Shown: piece by piece, positions 8,553-15,764 of the stretch
How the letters are laid out: each line of letters starts with the position of its first letter
How positions within the stretch are numbered: position 1 is the stretch's first letter
Source: a virus
Strand: one strand, 5' to 3'
Length of the DNA stretch: 37,668 bases
Virus record (IMG/VR): IMGVR_UViG_3300025679_000015
Coordinates: 1-37,668 of that record
Position numbers and translations under genes: made by a program
The notes under the pieces: generated by a model
Databases searched by the model: none
What the model saw: the letters and a program-made list of their open reading frames with translations, nothing else
Told to the model about the DNA's origin: nothing

Positions 8553-8999
8553 CTAGTTGGGGCGGATCGTGAACAGTGAATCGACCAGGTACCTTGCCGC
8601 CCCAGCGTCGGGGTCAGCAGATGGCACCACGTTGGTGACCTCAGCGTTGAGCACACACGTGCTTCCGCTGCCGATCGGGCCGTACAGGTCGTGCAGGAAC
8701 GACTTGATCGCGAGCACGATCGCCGTCACGTCAGCGAACGTGCCGGCGCCCATGTTCGACTTGTCACCGATCCGCGGCCGGCCCCAGATATCCCAGGCGA
8801 CGCGCCGGTTCTCCACCGGAACTTCCCCGCCGTCGGGGCCGCCGCCGGTGTCATAGATCCGCACCAGCGGCCACACCGGCTTATCAGGCATCGCGAAGAA
8901 CACGCGGCGACCCAGCAGGGCCGGGAGGATCGCGCCGCGGGCCTCGATGCGCAGGTCACCGAGCAGGTCAGGGAATGTGGTCACCGTCTGAATGCTCAT
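8553..8999 (-). CDS. Tail terminator protein (148 aa)
   Basis: This is probably the tail terminator (lambda gpU/HK97 gp10-neighbour type), which caps the tail tube and joins it to the head. The size, the order (connector, stopper, gp10-like, this gene, major tail) and the N-terminus with a helix followed by PLVRIYDTGGGPDGGE and VAWDIWGRPR all fit. The region ADVTAIVLAIKSFLHDL is the long helix of the fold. The start overlaps the previous stop as ATGA. The function is assigned mainly from gene order. Confidence 0.7.
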   Translation of the reverse strand: MSIQTVTTFPDLLGDLRIEARGAILPALLGRRVFFAMPDKPVWPLVRIYDTGGGPDGGEVPVENRRVAWDIWGRPRIGDKSNMGAGTFADVTAIVLAIKSFLHDLYGPIGSGSTCVLNAEVTNVVPSADPDAGAARYLVDSLFTIRPN

Positions 9000-9448
9000 T
9001 CGCGTGCCGCCTCAAGGCTCGGGCGCAGGAAGGGGCGCGGCTCGAGGTAGCGGGTGCCTTCCTCGAGCCAGATCGCGTAGTTGACGCCAGGGATCGCTGG
9101 GTTACCACCGGATCCGATCTCGGCGTATAGCGACGACCCGAACAGGGCACCCTGGGGGTCGAGGGCAACAACGTGGCCGATGGTCGCCCGCAGTCGGCCC
9201 GTGTCGGTTGCCGGCGGCATCCCCGGTGCGCTCGCCTGATGCGGTACGCGAGCGCGACCGACCCGCAGCCGACCAGCCTTGTCGCGCCAGAACGTTGTGG
9301 TGTAAACCCGGCCGCCGCCATGCATGCTCAGCAGCCGCTTCTGCGCGTTCTCGACGTTGAGCGCGCGCCGCTCGAGGTCACGGCCGACCGGACCCTCGGG
9401 GTCGTTGAGGAGGAAATCCAGTGCCGTCTCATCGATGTCGACACTCAC
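8996..9448 (-). CDS. HK97 gp10-like neck/tail completion protein (150 aa)
   Basis: The C-terminal half has NYAIWLEEGTRYLEPRPFLR, which matches the 'Y-x-x-x-x-E-x-G-T-x-x-x-x-P-x-P-F-L-x-P' signature of gp10-like neck proteins, so the family call is fairly safe. The N-terminal half is a helix (LERRALNVENAQKRLL) followed by a basic stretch. The gene starts with GTG in a GTGA overlap with the stopper gene and ends in an ATGA overlap with the terminator gene. The protein probably helps attach tail to head. Confidence 0.82.
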   Translation of the reverse strand: MSVDIDETALDFLLNDPEGPVGRDLERRALNVENAQKRLLSMHGGGRVYTTTFWRDKAGRLRVGRARVPHQASAPGMPPATDTGRLRATIGHVVALDPQGALFGSSLYAEIGSGGNPAIPGVNYAIWLEEGTRYLEPRPFLRPSLEAARE

Positions 9449-9777
9449 CCGGCACCGACTACCTGGCGCAGCGCACCCGTCACAAAGTCAAACCCGAGGC
9501 CGCCGGTCGCGCGAGCCCACACCAGGATGTACTTCTCGCCGGTCATCTCATCCTGCACGAGGTCGTCGCCTTTGAAGTCGAACGGGTCACTAGTGAATCC
9601 GAAGGTGAACACGCGCCGGTTACCGACACTCAGATTCGCCGAACCCGACGGTGCGCCGACCGTCGCCCGCAGCTCACGCATCACCGGCTCACGGTCAGGC
9701 AGCGGGTCATAGCCGTCGCGGGTCTCATCTTGTGGCAAACGCCACACCGTCACCGTGGTCCCGGCAAGGGGCGTCAT
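9445..9777 (-). CDS. Head closure / head-tail stopper protein (110 aa)
   Basis: This small beta-barrel-like protein reads TTVTVWRLPQDETRDGYDPL at the start and GEKYILVWARATGGLGFDF near the end. Size and position between the connector and the gp10-like gene match the head closure (SPP1 gp16/HK97 gp7-like) protein. The chosen ATG overlaps the previous TGA as ATGA. A longer form starting four codons upstream is possible but would overlap more. The function is inferred from order and general features. Confidence 0.68.
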   Translation of the reverse strand: MTPLAGTTVTVWRLPQDETRDGYDPLPDREPVMRELRATVGAPSGSANLSVGNRRVFTFGFTSDPFDFKGDDLVQDEMTGEKYILVWARATGGLGFDFVTGALRQVVGAG

Positions 9778-10388
9778 GCGCGCTGCCACCCGCGCACCAT
9801 CCGCTTGCGGTACCCCTTCAGATCCCGTTCGATGCTGGAATCCATCGCGATAAACGGCGACAGATCACCAGCAACAGATAGGCCACCGATGCTCGCCGAC
9901 GTCGCCCCCACCGGCATCCCGACCAGCGCGACGGGGTGCAGGATCAGCCACGCCACGCGGGCGATCGCCCGGGCCACCTTCTGCGGCACCTGCGCAGTCG
10001 GCCCGTCGGTGGTGCCGTACGGCTGGAAACCGCCCATGTAGGTCACCACCGTCTGCGGCGGGATCGCACCCATCCAATCCCCCGCATTGACCAAAGCGGG
10101 CACCGGCAGGAACACGCCCAGGTAGATGCCGGCGCCTTGGATCGACTGCGGCGCCAAACCGGACGGGGTGCTCACGGTGTCGACGGGAGTGTTCGTCGGG
10201 TAACACACCCCGGTCCGATACACATACAACGTCTCGGTGAACTGCCCGTAAAGGAACGACCGCTTGCAATGCTCATCGACCAGGCTCGCGGCGCTGTTCA
10301 ACGCCGCCTGCAGGTCAGCGTCAACGGTCAGCGTGTCCTTGGTGATCTGCCGGTACCCGGCGATCGGCATGATCGTCTCATCGCTCAC
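9774..10388 (-). CDS. Head-tail connector / adaptor protein (204 aa)
   Basis: This is a helical adaptor of the gp6/gp15 type that docks beneath the portal. The N-terminus contains ADLQAALNSAASLVDEHCKR, the standard first helices ('...A...AS..ID..C.R'), followed by a beta hairpin region and a long helical end with VARAIARVAWLILHP and SSIERDLKGYRKRMVRGW. The start is GTG in a GTGA overlap with the preceding small gene. It follows the capsid region and precedes the stopper gene, the normal position. Confidence 0.78.
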   Translation of the reverse strand: MSDETIMPIAGYRQITKDTLTVDADLQAALNSAASLVDEHCKRSFLYGQFTETLYVYRTGVCYPTNTPVDTVSTPSGLAPQSIQGAGIYLGVFLPVPALVNAGDWMGAIPPQTVVTYMGGFQPYGTTDGPTAQVPQKVARAIARVAWLILHPVALVGMPVGATSASIGGLSVAGDLSPFIAMDSSIERDLKGYRKRMVRGWQRA

Positions 10389-10582
10389 GGCGACACCTGC
10401 GGATCGGCTAGTTTCGGGTCCGCATACGGGTAGGACTCAACCGACCAGTTCCCGCCGGCCGGTTTCGGTGGCTCGATCGGCACCAGCCCCGAATGGTGAC
10501 CCGGGTCGACCTCGACTGGTTTCGGTGCGTCGGTGACCTTCGGCGTTCTAGGTGTCGACCGGTACCGCATCTTGGCTGCCAT
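10385..10582 (-). CDS. Small basic/Pro-rich protein after capsid (65 aa)
   Basis: The 65-residue product is Pro-rich (PRTPKVTDAPKPVEVDPGHH, EPPKPAGGNW) and no family is recognised. It is the first gene after the capsid terminator hairpin and is coupled by GTGA to the connector gene. Small Pro-rich proteins in this place in actinophages are usually listed as hypothetical and may be head decoration or spacer proteins. Upstream of its ATG only a weak ribosome site (GAGGCGGTG) is seen. Confidence 0.6.
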   Translation of the reverse strand: MAAKMRYRSTPRTPKVTDAPKPVEVDPGHHSGLVPIEPPKPAGGNWSVESYPYADPKLADPQVSP

Positions 10583-10609
10583 AGGTCACCGCCTCTCACA
10601 AGATTGGAG

Positions 10610-10643
10610 GGGGTGCCCCACACCCCGAACCGTGGGGCACCCC
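10610..10643 (-). terminator. 12-bp hairpin terminator after the capsid gene
   Basis: GGGGTGCCCCAC (10610-10621) and its perfect complement GTGGGGCACCCC (10632-10643) enclose a 10-base loop. The hairpin lies 25-60 bases after the capsid stop and before the next gene. On the transcribed strand it is followed by CTCCAATCTT rather than a clean U-tract, which is common for GC-rich actinobacterial terminators. It probably ends or attenuates the capsid transcript so that the capsid gene is expressed above its neighbours. Confidence 0.75.
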
Positions 10644-10667
10644 TGCTCACCAACCGGACAACCCGGA

Positions 10668-11978
10668 TTAGGAGAGCTGAACGGTCGTGAACAAGTCAGG
10701 CCGCCAAACCGCCAAACCGACCCGCTCCTCGCAGAGCACCAGGATCTGGTTGCTCAGCGCGTAGGTGGAGTGCTGGGTGAAGATTTGGATGTTGACACCC
10801 TCACGGTCGAGGATCATCGCCCCGTGGGCGAAGTCACCGATCAGCGCCGAGCCCTTGACGTACGCACGTGAGCGGACTGTCGGCAGACCCCACACGGTGA
10901 GGCTGTTCAACATTTCCATCGAGTACGGGATGCCGGCGTCGAATGTGCCGGAACCGCCTGCGGCGCGCTTGGTGAACATGTTCCACGCGTCGACCGGGTT
11001 CAGGACGCAGCCGCTCGCGGTGCCGTCGACGTTTTCGATGTCGGCGATCGCCATGCCGATGCTCTGCGCGTACTCACCGGAGACCGGTGTGGTGGTCTGG
11101 ATCCCGGGCACGTTCTTGATGCCCTGAATGTTGGGCCACGTGCCCGATCCGGCGATGAACTCCTGGTCTTCCTTGAACTTCACCAGGTACGGCAGCCGCT
11201 GGTTGATGTAGGCGACGACCAGCGGGGCATCCGACCACAGCTGCTTGGACGGCGACAGTGACACGGCGAGCACTGTCGGTGCGGCGACTTCGCCGACCAT
11301 CGACAGCGACGCGTCGGGCTTGGTTGCGGCTTCCGCCACGGCCGAGGCGCCGAGCTCGTTGCCGGTCGGGTTCAGTTCCCGCACGTACGGGATCTGTGCC
11401 AACGTCGTCGGCTGGGACGGGATCAGGTCGCGCATCGACAGCCGCGCATGACGCGGGATCGGTGCGATCGGCTGCCCCACCGGCAACAGACTGTTGACCG
11501 CGGTCGAACCCGGCGTGCCCGGTCCCGATGTGGTGTCCCACTCTGAGATCGCGCGGGTGCCGTAGTTCGGGTCGATGTAGCCTTCGAGGTCGAACCCGGC
11601 GACGGGCACGTTGATGTTGCCGTCGCGCATGCCGTGATCGACCCACTCCTTCATCCCGGCGGCGTCCATGATCCGCTCGCCCAACGTCCGCTTGGCCCGC
11701 TCGCCGTGGATGCCGAGCGCTCCGGAGGGTGGGAGGTTCTTGCGGTCCTCGTCGGCTTGGGTCGCAGCGGCACGCGCCCGCTCCAAACCGTCCTGGTGCC
11801 GTGCGAGGGTGAACACGGCGTCGAGGACGTCAACTTCGCTGAGCAGGTCCCGCATCTGCTTGCTGTTCTCATCGGACCGTTCGCCTTCGGAAATCTCCGA
11901 CAGGCCGGCGCGCAACTCGGCGCCGCGGACGGCGAGCTCTTCCAGGCTTGCTTCCTTGTACGCAAAAGTGGTTGTCAT
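10668..11978 (-). CDS. HK97-fold major capsid protein (436 aa)
   Basis: The N-terminal ~100 residues are a charged coiled-coil (ASLEELAVRGAELRAGL and more), the delta-domain scaffold normally removed by the prohead protease. The HK97-fold core follows, with VNSLLPVGQPIAPIPRHARL, then PSKQLWSDAPLVVAYINQRL, EDQEFIAGSG, and a C-terminal VNIQIFTQHSTYALSNQILV with W-R-P-D-L-F at the end, all typical of HK97-type capsid proteins. The chosen ATG has a possible site AAAGGCG. A second in-frame ATG 7 codons upstream is also possible. A 5-bp hairpin (11984-11996) sits just before the start. The gene is flanked by a UUCG hairpin upstream and a strong terminator downstream, so it probably has its own expression level. 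Confidence 0.92.
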   Translation of the reverse strand: MTTTFAYKEASLEELAVRGAELRAGLSEISEGERSDENSKQMRDLLSEVDVLDAVFTLARHQDGLERARAAATQADEDRKNLPPSGALGIHGERAKRTLGERIMDAAGMKEWVDHGMRDGNINVPVAGFDLEGYIDPNYGTRAISEWDTTSGPGTPGSTAVNSLLPVGQPIAPIPRHARLSMRDLIPSQPTTLAQIPYVRELNPTGNELGASAVAEAATKPDASLSMVGEVAAPTVLAVSLSPSKQLWSDAPLVVAYINQRLPYLVKFKEDQEFIAGSGTWPNIQGIKNVPGIQTTTPVSGEYAQSIGMAIADIENVDGTASGCVLNPVDAWNMFTKRAAGGSGTFDAGIPYSMEMLNSLTVWGLPTVRSRAYVKGSALIGDFAHGAMILDREGVNIQIFTQHSTYALSNQILVLCEERVGLAVWRPDLFTTVQLS

Positions 11979-11983
11979 CGCTT

Positions 11984-11996
11984 CGCCTTTCAGGCG
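11984..11996 (-). promoter_or_regulatory. Small hairpin over the capsid ribosome site
   Basis: CGCCT-GAA-AGGCG on the transcribed strand forms a 5-bp stem with a 3-base loop, five bases before the capsid ATG. It covers the AGG that would serve as the ribosome site. It could tune capsid translation or simply be chance in a GC-rich leader. Confidence 0.3.
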
Positions 11997-12053
11997 CATG
12001 GGATTAGTGGTCCCGCGCTCGCGAGCAATCGGCGTCAGCGACAAGCGGGTCAT

Positions 12054-12069
12054 CACCGCCGAAGCGGTG
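12054..12069 (-). terminator. UUCG-tetraloop hairpin upstream of capsid
   Basis: On the transcribed strand CACCGC-TTCG-GCGGTG forms a 6-bp stem closed by a UUCG tetraloop, one of the most stable RNA loops. It lies about 28 bases after the stop of the 62-residue gene and about 75 bases before the capsid start. No U-tract follows, so it may be an RNA stabiliser, processing barrier or partial terminator. Confidence 0.5.
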
Positions 12070-12096
12070 GACGTTCGTTCAAGGGGAACGGTAGCA

Positions 12097-12285
12097 TTAC
12101 GGACGGGCTGCGGGTACCCACGCCCGTCTCGGCGTAGCAGCGGGCGTGTCGGTTCGATGGCCCGTTGCGACCCCCGCGAGGTTCAGCACGTACCTACGGA
12201 AGGCCAGCACTCTGCTGACCGTCACTATGAGTCGTGCGCGGAACTCGGGCGATAGCGGCTCTTCGGGAAACTCGGTGTCTGCCAT
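12097..12285 (-). CDS. Small protein between glycosyltransferase and capsid (62 aa)
   Basis: The predicted protein has an acidic start (MADTEFPEEPLSPEFRARL), a helix (IVTVSRVLAFRRYVLNLAG) and an Arg/Pro/Ala-rich tail. No family is recognised. It is separated from the glycosyltransferase by 25 bases holding TATATA and ends before the UUCG hairpin that precedes the capsid gene. It may be a small capsid accessory or a leader gene. The start is the first in-frame ATG after the upstream stop, and the ribosome site (AGGT directly before the ATG) is poor. Confidence 0.5.
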   Translation of the reverse strand: MADTEFPEEPLSPEFRARLIVTVSRVLAFRRYVLNLAGVATGHRTDTPAATPRRAWVPAARP

Positions 12286-12288
12286 ACC

Positions 12289-12294
12289 TATATA
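12289..12294 (-). promoter_or_regulatory. Possible -10 element (TATATA) ahead of the capsid unit
   Basis: TATATA stands out in a GC-rich genome and lies three bases before the ATG of the 62-residue gene and 17 bases after the preceding stop. No convincing -35 hexamer was found at 17-18 bases. It would give a nearly leaderless transcript covering the small gene and the capsid gene, which is bounded downstream by the strong hairpin at 10610-10643. This is a weak call. Confidence 0.22.
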
Positions 12295-12310
12295 CGCAAA
12301 CGTGTGACAC

Positions 12311-12970
12311 CTACCACGGTTGCCAGCCCCACTTGTCGACGTAGCGCTGCCGGTCGACCACCGCATGCGCCTGCGACTGCTCGCTCGGCGGGTTATCGGC
12401 GTGGCTGATCCCGAGCCCACCGATCAGCCCAACGCCGTGCGCGAGGTGCTGCGCCTCGAAATCACAGTCGCTGTACCACCAGCGGAACTGCGGGTCGAAC
12501 CTGATCCCGAGCTCACCGGCGACCATGAAACACGGCCCCGGGACCCGGTTGAACACGTCACGACGGCCACCGCCGTAGTTGACCAGCACATCACCGGCCG
12601 CGACGCGCCCGTGCAGGTCAGGCCCGACCATCCCCAGGCCGCGTTCGCGTAGCTCGGTGCGCATCGACGCCAGCGCGAAACCATCGCAGCCCTGCACATC
12701 CGAGGACAAGCACGCCACCTCATACGGGTCATCGCCAGCCAGAGCCGCGATCCAACCCAGGCCGAGGTTCATCCACTCACCGAACAGCATGCCTGGGCGG
12801 TCGAAGATCAGCAGCGTGGCCGCGAGCCCTTCAAGATCGGCGACGCGGAGGGTGTCTGGTCGTGTCGTGACGATCACGACCCGGTTAGCGGCCACCCCTG
12901 AGAGTTTGATCGTGTCGCGCAACTCGGCGGCCCGCGACCCGGTGCAGGGGATCAGCAGCCACGTCGTCAT
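12311..12970 (-). CDS. Putative GT-A glycosyltransferase (219 aa)
   Basis: The N-terminus (MTTWLLIPCTGSRAAELRD) and VVIVTTRP are a nucleotide-sugar-binding Rossmann start. EVACLSSDVQGCDGF holds an S-D-V in place of the metal-binding DxD. The second half has VPGPCFMVAGELGIRFDPQF, then W-W-Y-S-D-C-D-F-E, a pattern of GT2-type enzymes where the acceptor loop and an acidic DxDF motif lie. It starts with ATGA overlapping the previous small gene. It is the last of the sugar-related genes before the capsid gene, so the virion is its likeliest target. The donor sugar cannot be told. Confidence 0.65.
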   Translation of the reverse strand: MTTWLLIPCTGSRAAELRDTIKLSGVAANRVVIVTTRPDTLRVADLEGLAATLLIFDRPGMLFGEWMNLGLGWIAALAGDDPYEVACLSSDVQGCDGFALASMRTELRERGLGMVGPDLHGRVAAGDVLVNYGGGRRDVFNRVPGPCFMVAGELGIRFDPQFRWWYSDCDFEAQHLAHGVGLIGGLGISHADNPPSEQSQAHAVVDRQRYVDKWGWQPW

Positions 12971-13155
12971 AGCTGCGTGTACGGCACTTTTAACAGTTCC
13001 GCCTCCCCGGCTATTAGCTCCTCGCCGGGGCCAATCATCAGCGCAGCCACCTGCTCAGCGACGTCCTGGCTGACCTCCCAGAATCGCACCGTGGCGACAC
13101 CCTCACCAGGCGCAGCGTCCTCGGTGTGGCCGACCATGACCGAATAGGTCGTCAT
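12967..13155 (-). CDS. Small protein in the glycosylation cassette (62 aa)
   Basis: This 62-residue protein (start TTYSVMVGHTEDAAPGEG, then VRFWEVSQDVAEQVAALMI) has a beta start and an amphipathic helix with an acidic end. No family is recognised. It overlaps the cytidylyltransferase stop by ATGA and the following glycosyltransferase start by ATGA, so it is translated with them. A role as a partner or a small regulatory subunit is only a guess. Confidence 0.62.
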   Translation of the reverse strand: MTTYSVMVGHTEDAAPGEGVATVRFWEVSQDVAEQVAALMIGPGEELIAGEAELLKVPYTQL

Positions 13156-13691
13156 CGCGTGCCGGACTTTCGGACGCGGTCCTTCACCTCGGTGCTGCTG
13201 ATCGACCCCGGGGGCCGCGGCACGTACAGCAGCGAAATCCCGCGTTCGTTGAGGTAGTCCTGCGTTACGGCCAGCTGCGCGTAGTAGTCCTTCTGGTACT
13301 GCGCCCAATCCTGGCCGATCACCAGATAGTCGGGCCACACCTGCTCGATGACGACCTTGGCGTCCTCGTTGCCGGTATTCTCGATCACATCATCGACGTA
13401 ACGGCACGAGGCGATGATGACCATCCGCTCGTGCAGCGTCTGAGGCGGACGGTCCTTGAACCGGCCGGCGAAGTCGTCGCTGTTGACCGATACGACGACC
13501 TTGCCGCCCGGGCCGGCGAGTTTGCGGCACTGTTGGAACAGGAACACGTGCCCGCTGTGAAACAGCGAGAAGGTGCCCATTGTGAGGACCGTCGTCGGTC
13601 GCGGCGGTATCGGGTGCAGTTCGTAGCTTGAGGCACCGTCGCCGGCTCCGTAGAGCACTCTGCCGTCGTAGGTCAACTGCTCGCCGCTCAC
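13152..13691 (-). CDS. TagD-like cytidylyltransferase (179 aa)
   Basis: This is a nucleotidyltransferase of the HIGH superfamily, close in pattern to glycerol-3-phosphate cytidylyltransferase, which makes CDP-glycerol from CTP. Motifs (numbered from the GTG): GTFSLFHSGH with the HxGH at about 45-48, SVNSDDF, ERMVIIASCRYVDDVI at about 89-104, DYLVIGQDW, and PRPPGSISSTEVKDRVR with the ISSTxxK motif at about 164-170. These match the TagD layout in order. The start is taken as the GTG in a GTGA overlap with the upstream glycosyltransferase. It probably supplies an activated glycerol or sugar to neighbouring transferases. ADP-heptose-type or other substrates cannot be excluded. Confidence 0.83.
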   Translation of the reverse strand: MSGEQLTYDGRVLYGAGDGASSYELHPIPPRPTTVLTMGTFSLFHSGHVFLFQQCRKLAGPGGKVVVSVNSDDFAGRFKDRPPQTLHERMVIIASCRYVDDVIENTGNEDAKVVIEQVWPDYLVIGQDWAQYQKDYYAQLAVTQDYLNERGISLLYVPRPPGSISSTEVKDRVRKSGTR

Positions 13692-14479
13692 CGGTACACC
13701 TTGAGGTCGTGGCCGCGGCCCTCGACGGGTCCGATGCTCATCGGGTAGTGCTGGGCGACGCAATCCTCGCGGACCCACGTCGGGAAGCCGAGCGCGGTCG
13801 CGTCGTTGTCGTAACACGGGTCATCGGTCAGGCCCAGATCGGGGTCGGTGCGCCAGCGGAGCCGGTTGAACAGGTCGCGGGCGACGAGCAGGAACCCGGC
13901 CGTGTTCATGTGCTGGGTGATACGCCAGTCCCACACCTCGCAATCGCAGGTCGCGTCAGGGTCGAGCCCGTAGAAGCCGCATCCGTCTATGTGCGGAAGC
14001 GCCGACACGTCAACGCGTGGCCCTTCGAGGATGTAGGTCGGGACGCGGCCGCCGACGATCGGGTAGTAGACCTGCAGCAGCTTGGTCAGTGCGTCGCCGG
14101 GGATTGAGGTGTCGGCGTCGGCGAACAGCACGTGGGACGCGCCGTTGTCGACGGCCCACTGAGTGATCAGGTTGCGGCTGGTGCAGATCCTTACGAGTCT
14201 GTTGCCGGTGGTGACGCTCGCGCGGCCGTCGTCGTAGGAGAACGTCAGCAGGTTGTTCGGGTGCAGCCCTTTGGCGTCCATCAGGTCAAGGACCGGCTTG
14301 AACACTTCAAGGCCGCGCGCGTCGAGTTCGAGGACGAGCAGCCAGTGGACGTCGGACCCGGCGCCGTCGGCGCGCATGTGTGAGTCGCGGATTTCTTCGG
14401 CGTGGTCGAGCCAGGAGGCGTAGTAGCCGGGTTCGGGGCCGATCTTCCACGCGGGTAGTTCTGAGGCTACGACGATCAT
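13688..14479 (-). CDS. GT2-like glycosyltransferase (263 aa)
   Basis: This is a GT-A fold enzyme with a clear metal-binding DxD motif, ASHVLFADADTSIP at about residues 114-127. It is preceded by RICTSRNLITQWAVDNG, the helix that normally comes before DxD. Later, PIVGGRVPTYI and a loop with Cys/Asp residues (PDATCDCEVWDW) precede NTAGFLLVARDLFNRL, the typical 'G-x-x-x-x-R-R' type region. The C-terminal D-D-P-C-Y-D-N-D is acidic. It likely moves an NDP-sugar to a virion or surface acceptor. A short hairpin lies just before its ribosome site (AAAGGA), and it ends with a GTGA overlap with the cytidylyltransferase. Confidence 0.75.
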   Translation of the reverse strand: MIVVASELPAWKIGPEPGYYASWLDHAEEIRDSHMRADGAGSDVHWLLVLELDARGLEVFKPVLDLMDAKGLHPNNLLTFSYDDGRASVTTGNRLVRICTSRNLITQWAVDNGASHVLFADADTSIPGDALTKLLQVYYPIVGGRVPTYILEGPRVDVSALPHIDGCGFYGLDPDATCDCEVWDWRITQHMNTAGFLLVARDLFNRLRWRTDPDLGLTDDPCYDNDATALGFPTWVREDCVAQHYPMSIGPVEGRGHDLKVYR

Positions 14480-14492
14480 GGTCGGTCCTTTG

Positions 14493-14507
14493 TTCGGGGT
14501 GCCCGAA
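14493..14507 (-). terminator. Short hairpin upstream of GT2-like gene
   Basis: TTCGGG and CCCGAA form a perfect 6-bp stem with a 3-base loop between the stop at 14522 and the ribosome site of the GT2-like gene. No U-tract follows. It could be a weak terminator or a translational spacer, and the call is tentative. Confidence 0.35.
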
Positions 14508-14521
14508 TGCTACGCGCCGGA

Positions 14522-15106
14522 CTAGCCCGCTGTCAGCACGCCATTGGTCAGAAACCCGTGATAATCCCCAGCTTGGATCGAACCCCCACCAGCGGCGCAC
14601 GTCAGCCCGTTCTTGTCGACCGTGACTGGTTCGGTCAGCGGGTCACCGTGACGGACCCAGCAACGGTGCGCATAGTCGTAGGGCATCGTGCAGTTGCTGG
14701 CCCTCGAATCGATCGTCCACTGCGACCCGTTGGGGCAGACGACGGTCAGCTGTGGCCCTTCGGCGAATAGGTAGGACGGCGACCGGCACGGCAAAGTCGG
14801 ATCCGCTGACGACGGGCCGCGGTAGTGGCTCGGGTTCGCGGCGAACGACGCGCGCACCGATGAGAGGCTCTCCTCGGTGTAGCCCGACCAATCATCGGGG
14901 CCGGTCGGCGGCGCGCTGCTTTGGCGCATCTCCTGAAACCACATCGCACCCGGTGGCAGCTGGTGATGCCATTCGATCTGTGTCGCGATGATTTCGCCGG
15001 TGTCGATGCGACGCCAGTCGTGCAGGGTGTCATCCGATGCGCCGTTGCGGATCGATGTTTCGTTGCACCGCTCGACCATGAACGTCGGTGTCGCAGGATA
15101 GGTCAC
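14522..15106 (-). CDS. Conserved-looking phage protein of unknown function (194 aa)
   Basis: The C-terminal half has a striking mix of Cys, Trp and His: LTVVCPNGSQWTIDSRASNC, then YDYAHRCWVRHGDPLTEP, then LTCAAGGGSI and DYHGFLTNGV. A 'GSI...YHGFL.NG' end is familiar from small unknown-function proteins of actinobacterial phages. The N-terminal half is mixed. The start is GTG in a GTGA overlap. It has no signal peptide and no visible catalytic motif. It lies at the edge of the glycosylation cassette and could be unrelated. Confidence 0.7.
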   Translation of the reverse strand: MTYPATPTFMVERCNETSIRNGASDDTLHDWRRIDTGEIIATQIEWHHQLPPGAMWFQEMRQSSAPPTGPDDWSGYTEESLSSVRASFAANPSHYRGPSSADPTLPCRSPSYLFAEGPQLTVVCPNGSQWTIDSRASNCTMPYDYAHRCWVRHGDPLTEPVTVDKNGLTCAAGGGSIQAGDYHGFLTNGVLTAG

Positions 15107-15540
15107 TGGTCGCGCACCACGCCACGAAACGACGTCCGCACGTCAACGTCGGAGCCGAGCTCGTGCACGACGTAGGGATTGCGGCCCGGGCCATGATTCG
15201 GGGCATAAGGCCGATCGCCGCCGACCGCGAAGAACTCCATCGCCTCGTGAAGTTCGACAAGACAGAACTGGTCGAACAGCCACCGCAACCACGTCCGGGC
15301 ATCATAGGCAGCCGGGGGCACCGGCATGTAGTGGTACACGCCGTAGGTCTGACCGCGCTCGGGGTGATAGGAGTCGTAGCCCATTGTGCAGATGACCAGC
15401 GTCAAGCCTTCGCTGCCCTGTCCGCGATCGAGGTCTCGGAGCGTCACAGTCCAGTTCGGCCGGTAGGCCGTCTGCGCCACCAGGTCGGCGAGAGCCTGCG
15501 GGTATGGCGCGATCTGGCGATTCTCAGCGGACTCGGTCAT
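15103..15540 (-). CDS. Hypothetical phage protein (145 aa)
   Basis: The protein contains WTVTLRDLDRGQGSEGLTLV and MGYDSYHPERGQTYGVYHYM, then ARTWLRWLFDQFCLVELHEA. These aromatic segments resemble a small, often seen but unnamed actinophage protein family. The last part, YAPNHGPGRNPYVVHEL, ends in an extended tail. The ATG at 15540 is the first in-frame one after the previous stop, giving 145 residues. A longer form would run through the previous gene. No function can be assigned. Confidence 0.68.
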   Translation of the reverse strand: MTESAENRQIAPYPQALADLVAQTAYRPNWTVTLRDLDRGQGSEGLTLVICTMGYDSYHPERGQTYGVYHYMPVPPAAYDARTWLRWLFDQFCLVELHEAMEFFAVGGDRPYAPNHGPGRNPYVVHELGSDVDVRTSFRGVVRDQ

Positions 15541-15554
15541 GCCGTTAATCGTAG

Positions 15555-15764
15555 CTACTGAGGCTGGGAAACCCTCGGGTCCGTCACGAACGGCGCGGCA
15601 ACAGTCGGCGCGGCGCACTCGTGCGGACCCCACTCGCCCAGCACAGCCTGCTTGACTGGCGTCGGGTTGCTGCCAGGCGGCGCGACCGCAACGACCCGCA
15701 GGTCACGGTCCTGCCCGCAGTCCTCGCACTTGACCTTGCCGTCGAATAGCGCCTTGGTTGTCAT
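15555..15764 (-). CDS. Small zinc-ribbon-like protein (69 aa)
   Basis: VKCEDCGQDRDLRV gives a CxxC knuckle, and GPHECAAP gives H and C about 30 residues later, so one zinc may be bound. The rest is Pro/Ala/Val-rich. It starts with ATGA overlapping the GT4 stop. Zinc-ribbon small proteins recur in this genome (33769, 34620, 35788). The function is unknown. Confidence 0.65.
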   Translation of the reverse strand: MTTKALFDGKVKCEDCGQDRDLRVVAVAPPGSNPTPVKQAVLGEWGPHECAAPTVAAPFVTDPRVSQPQ

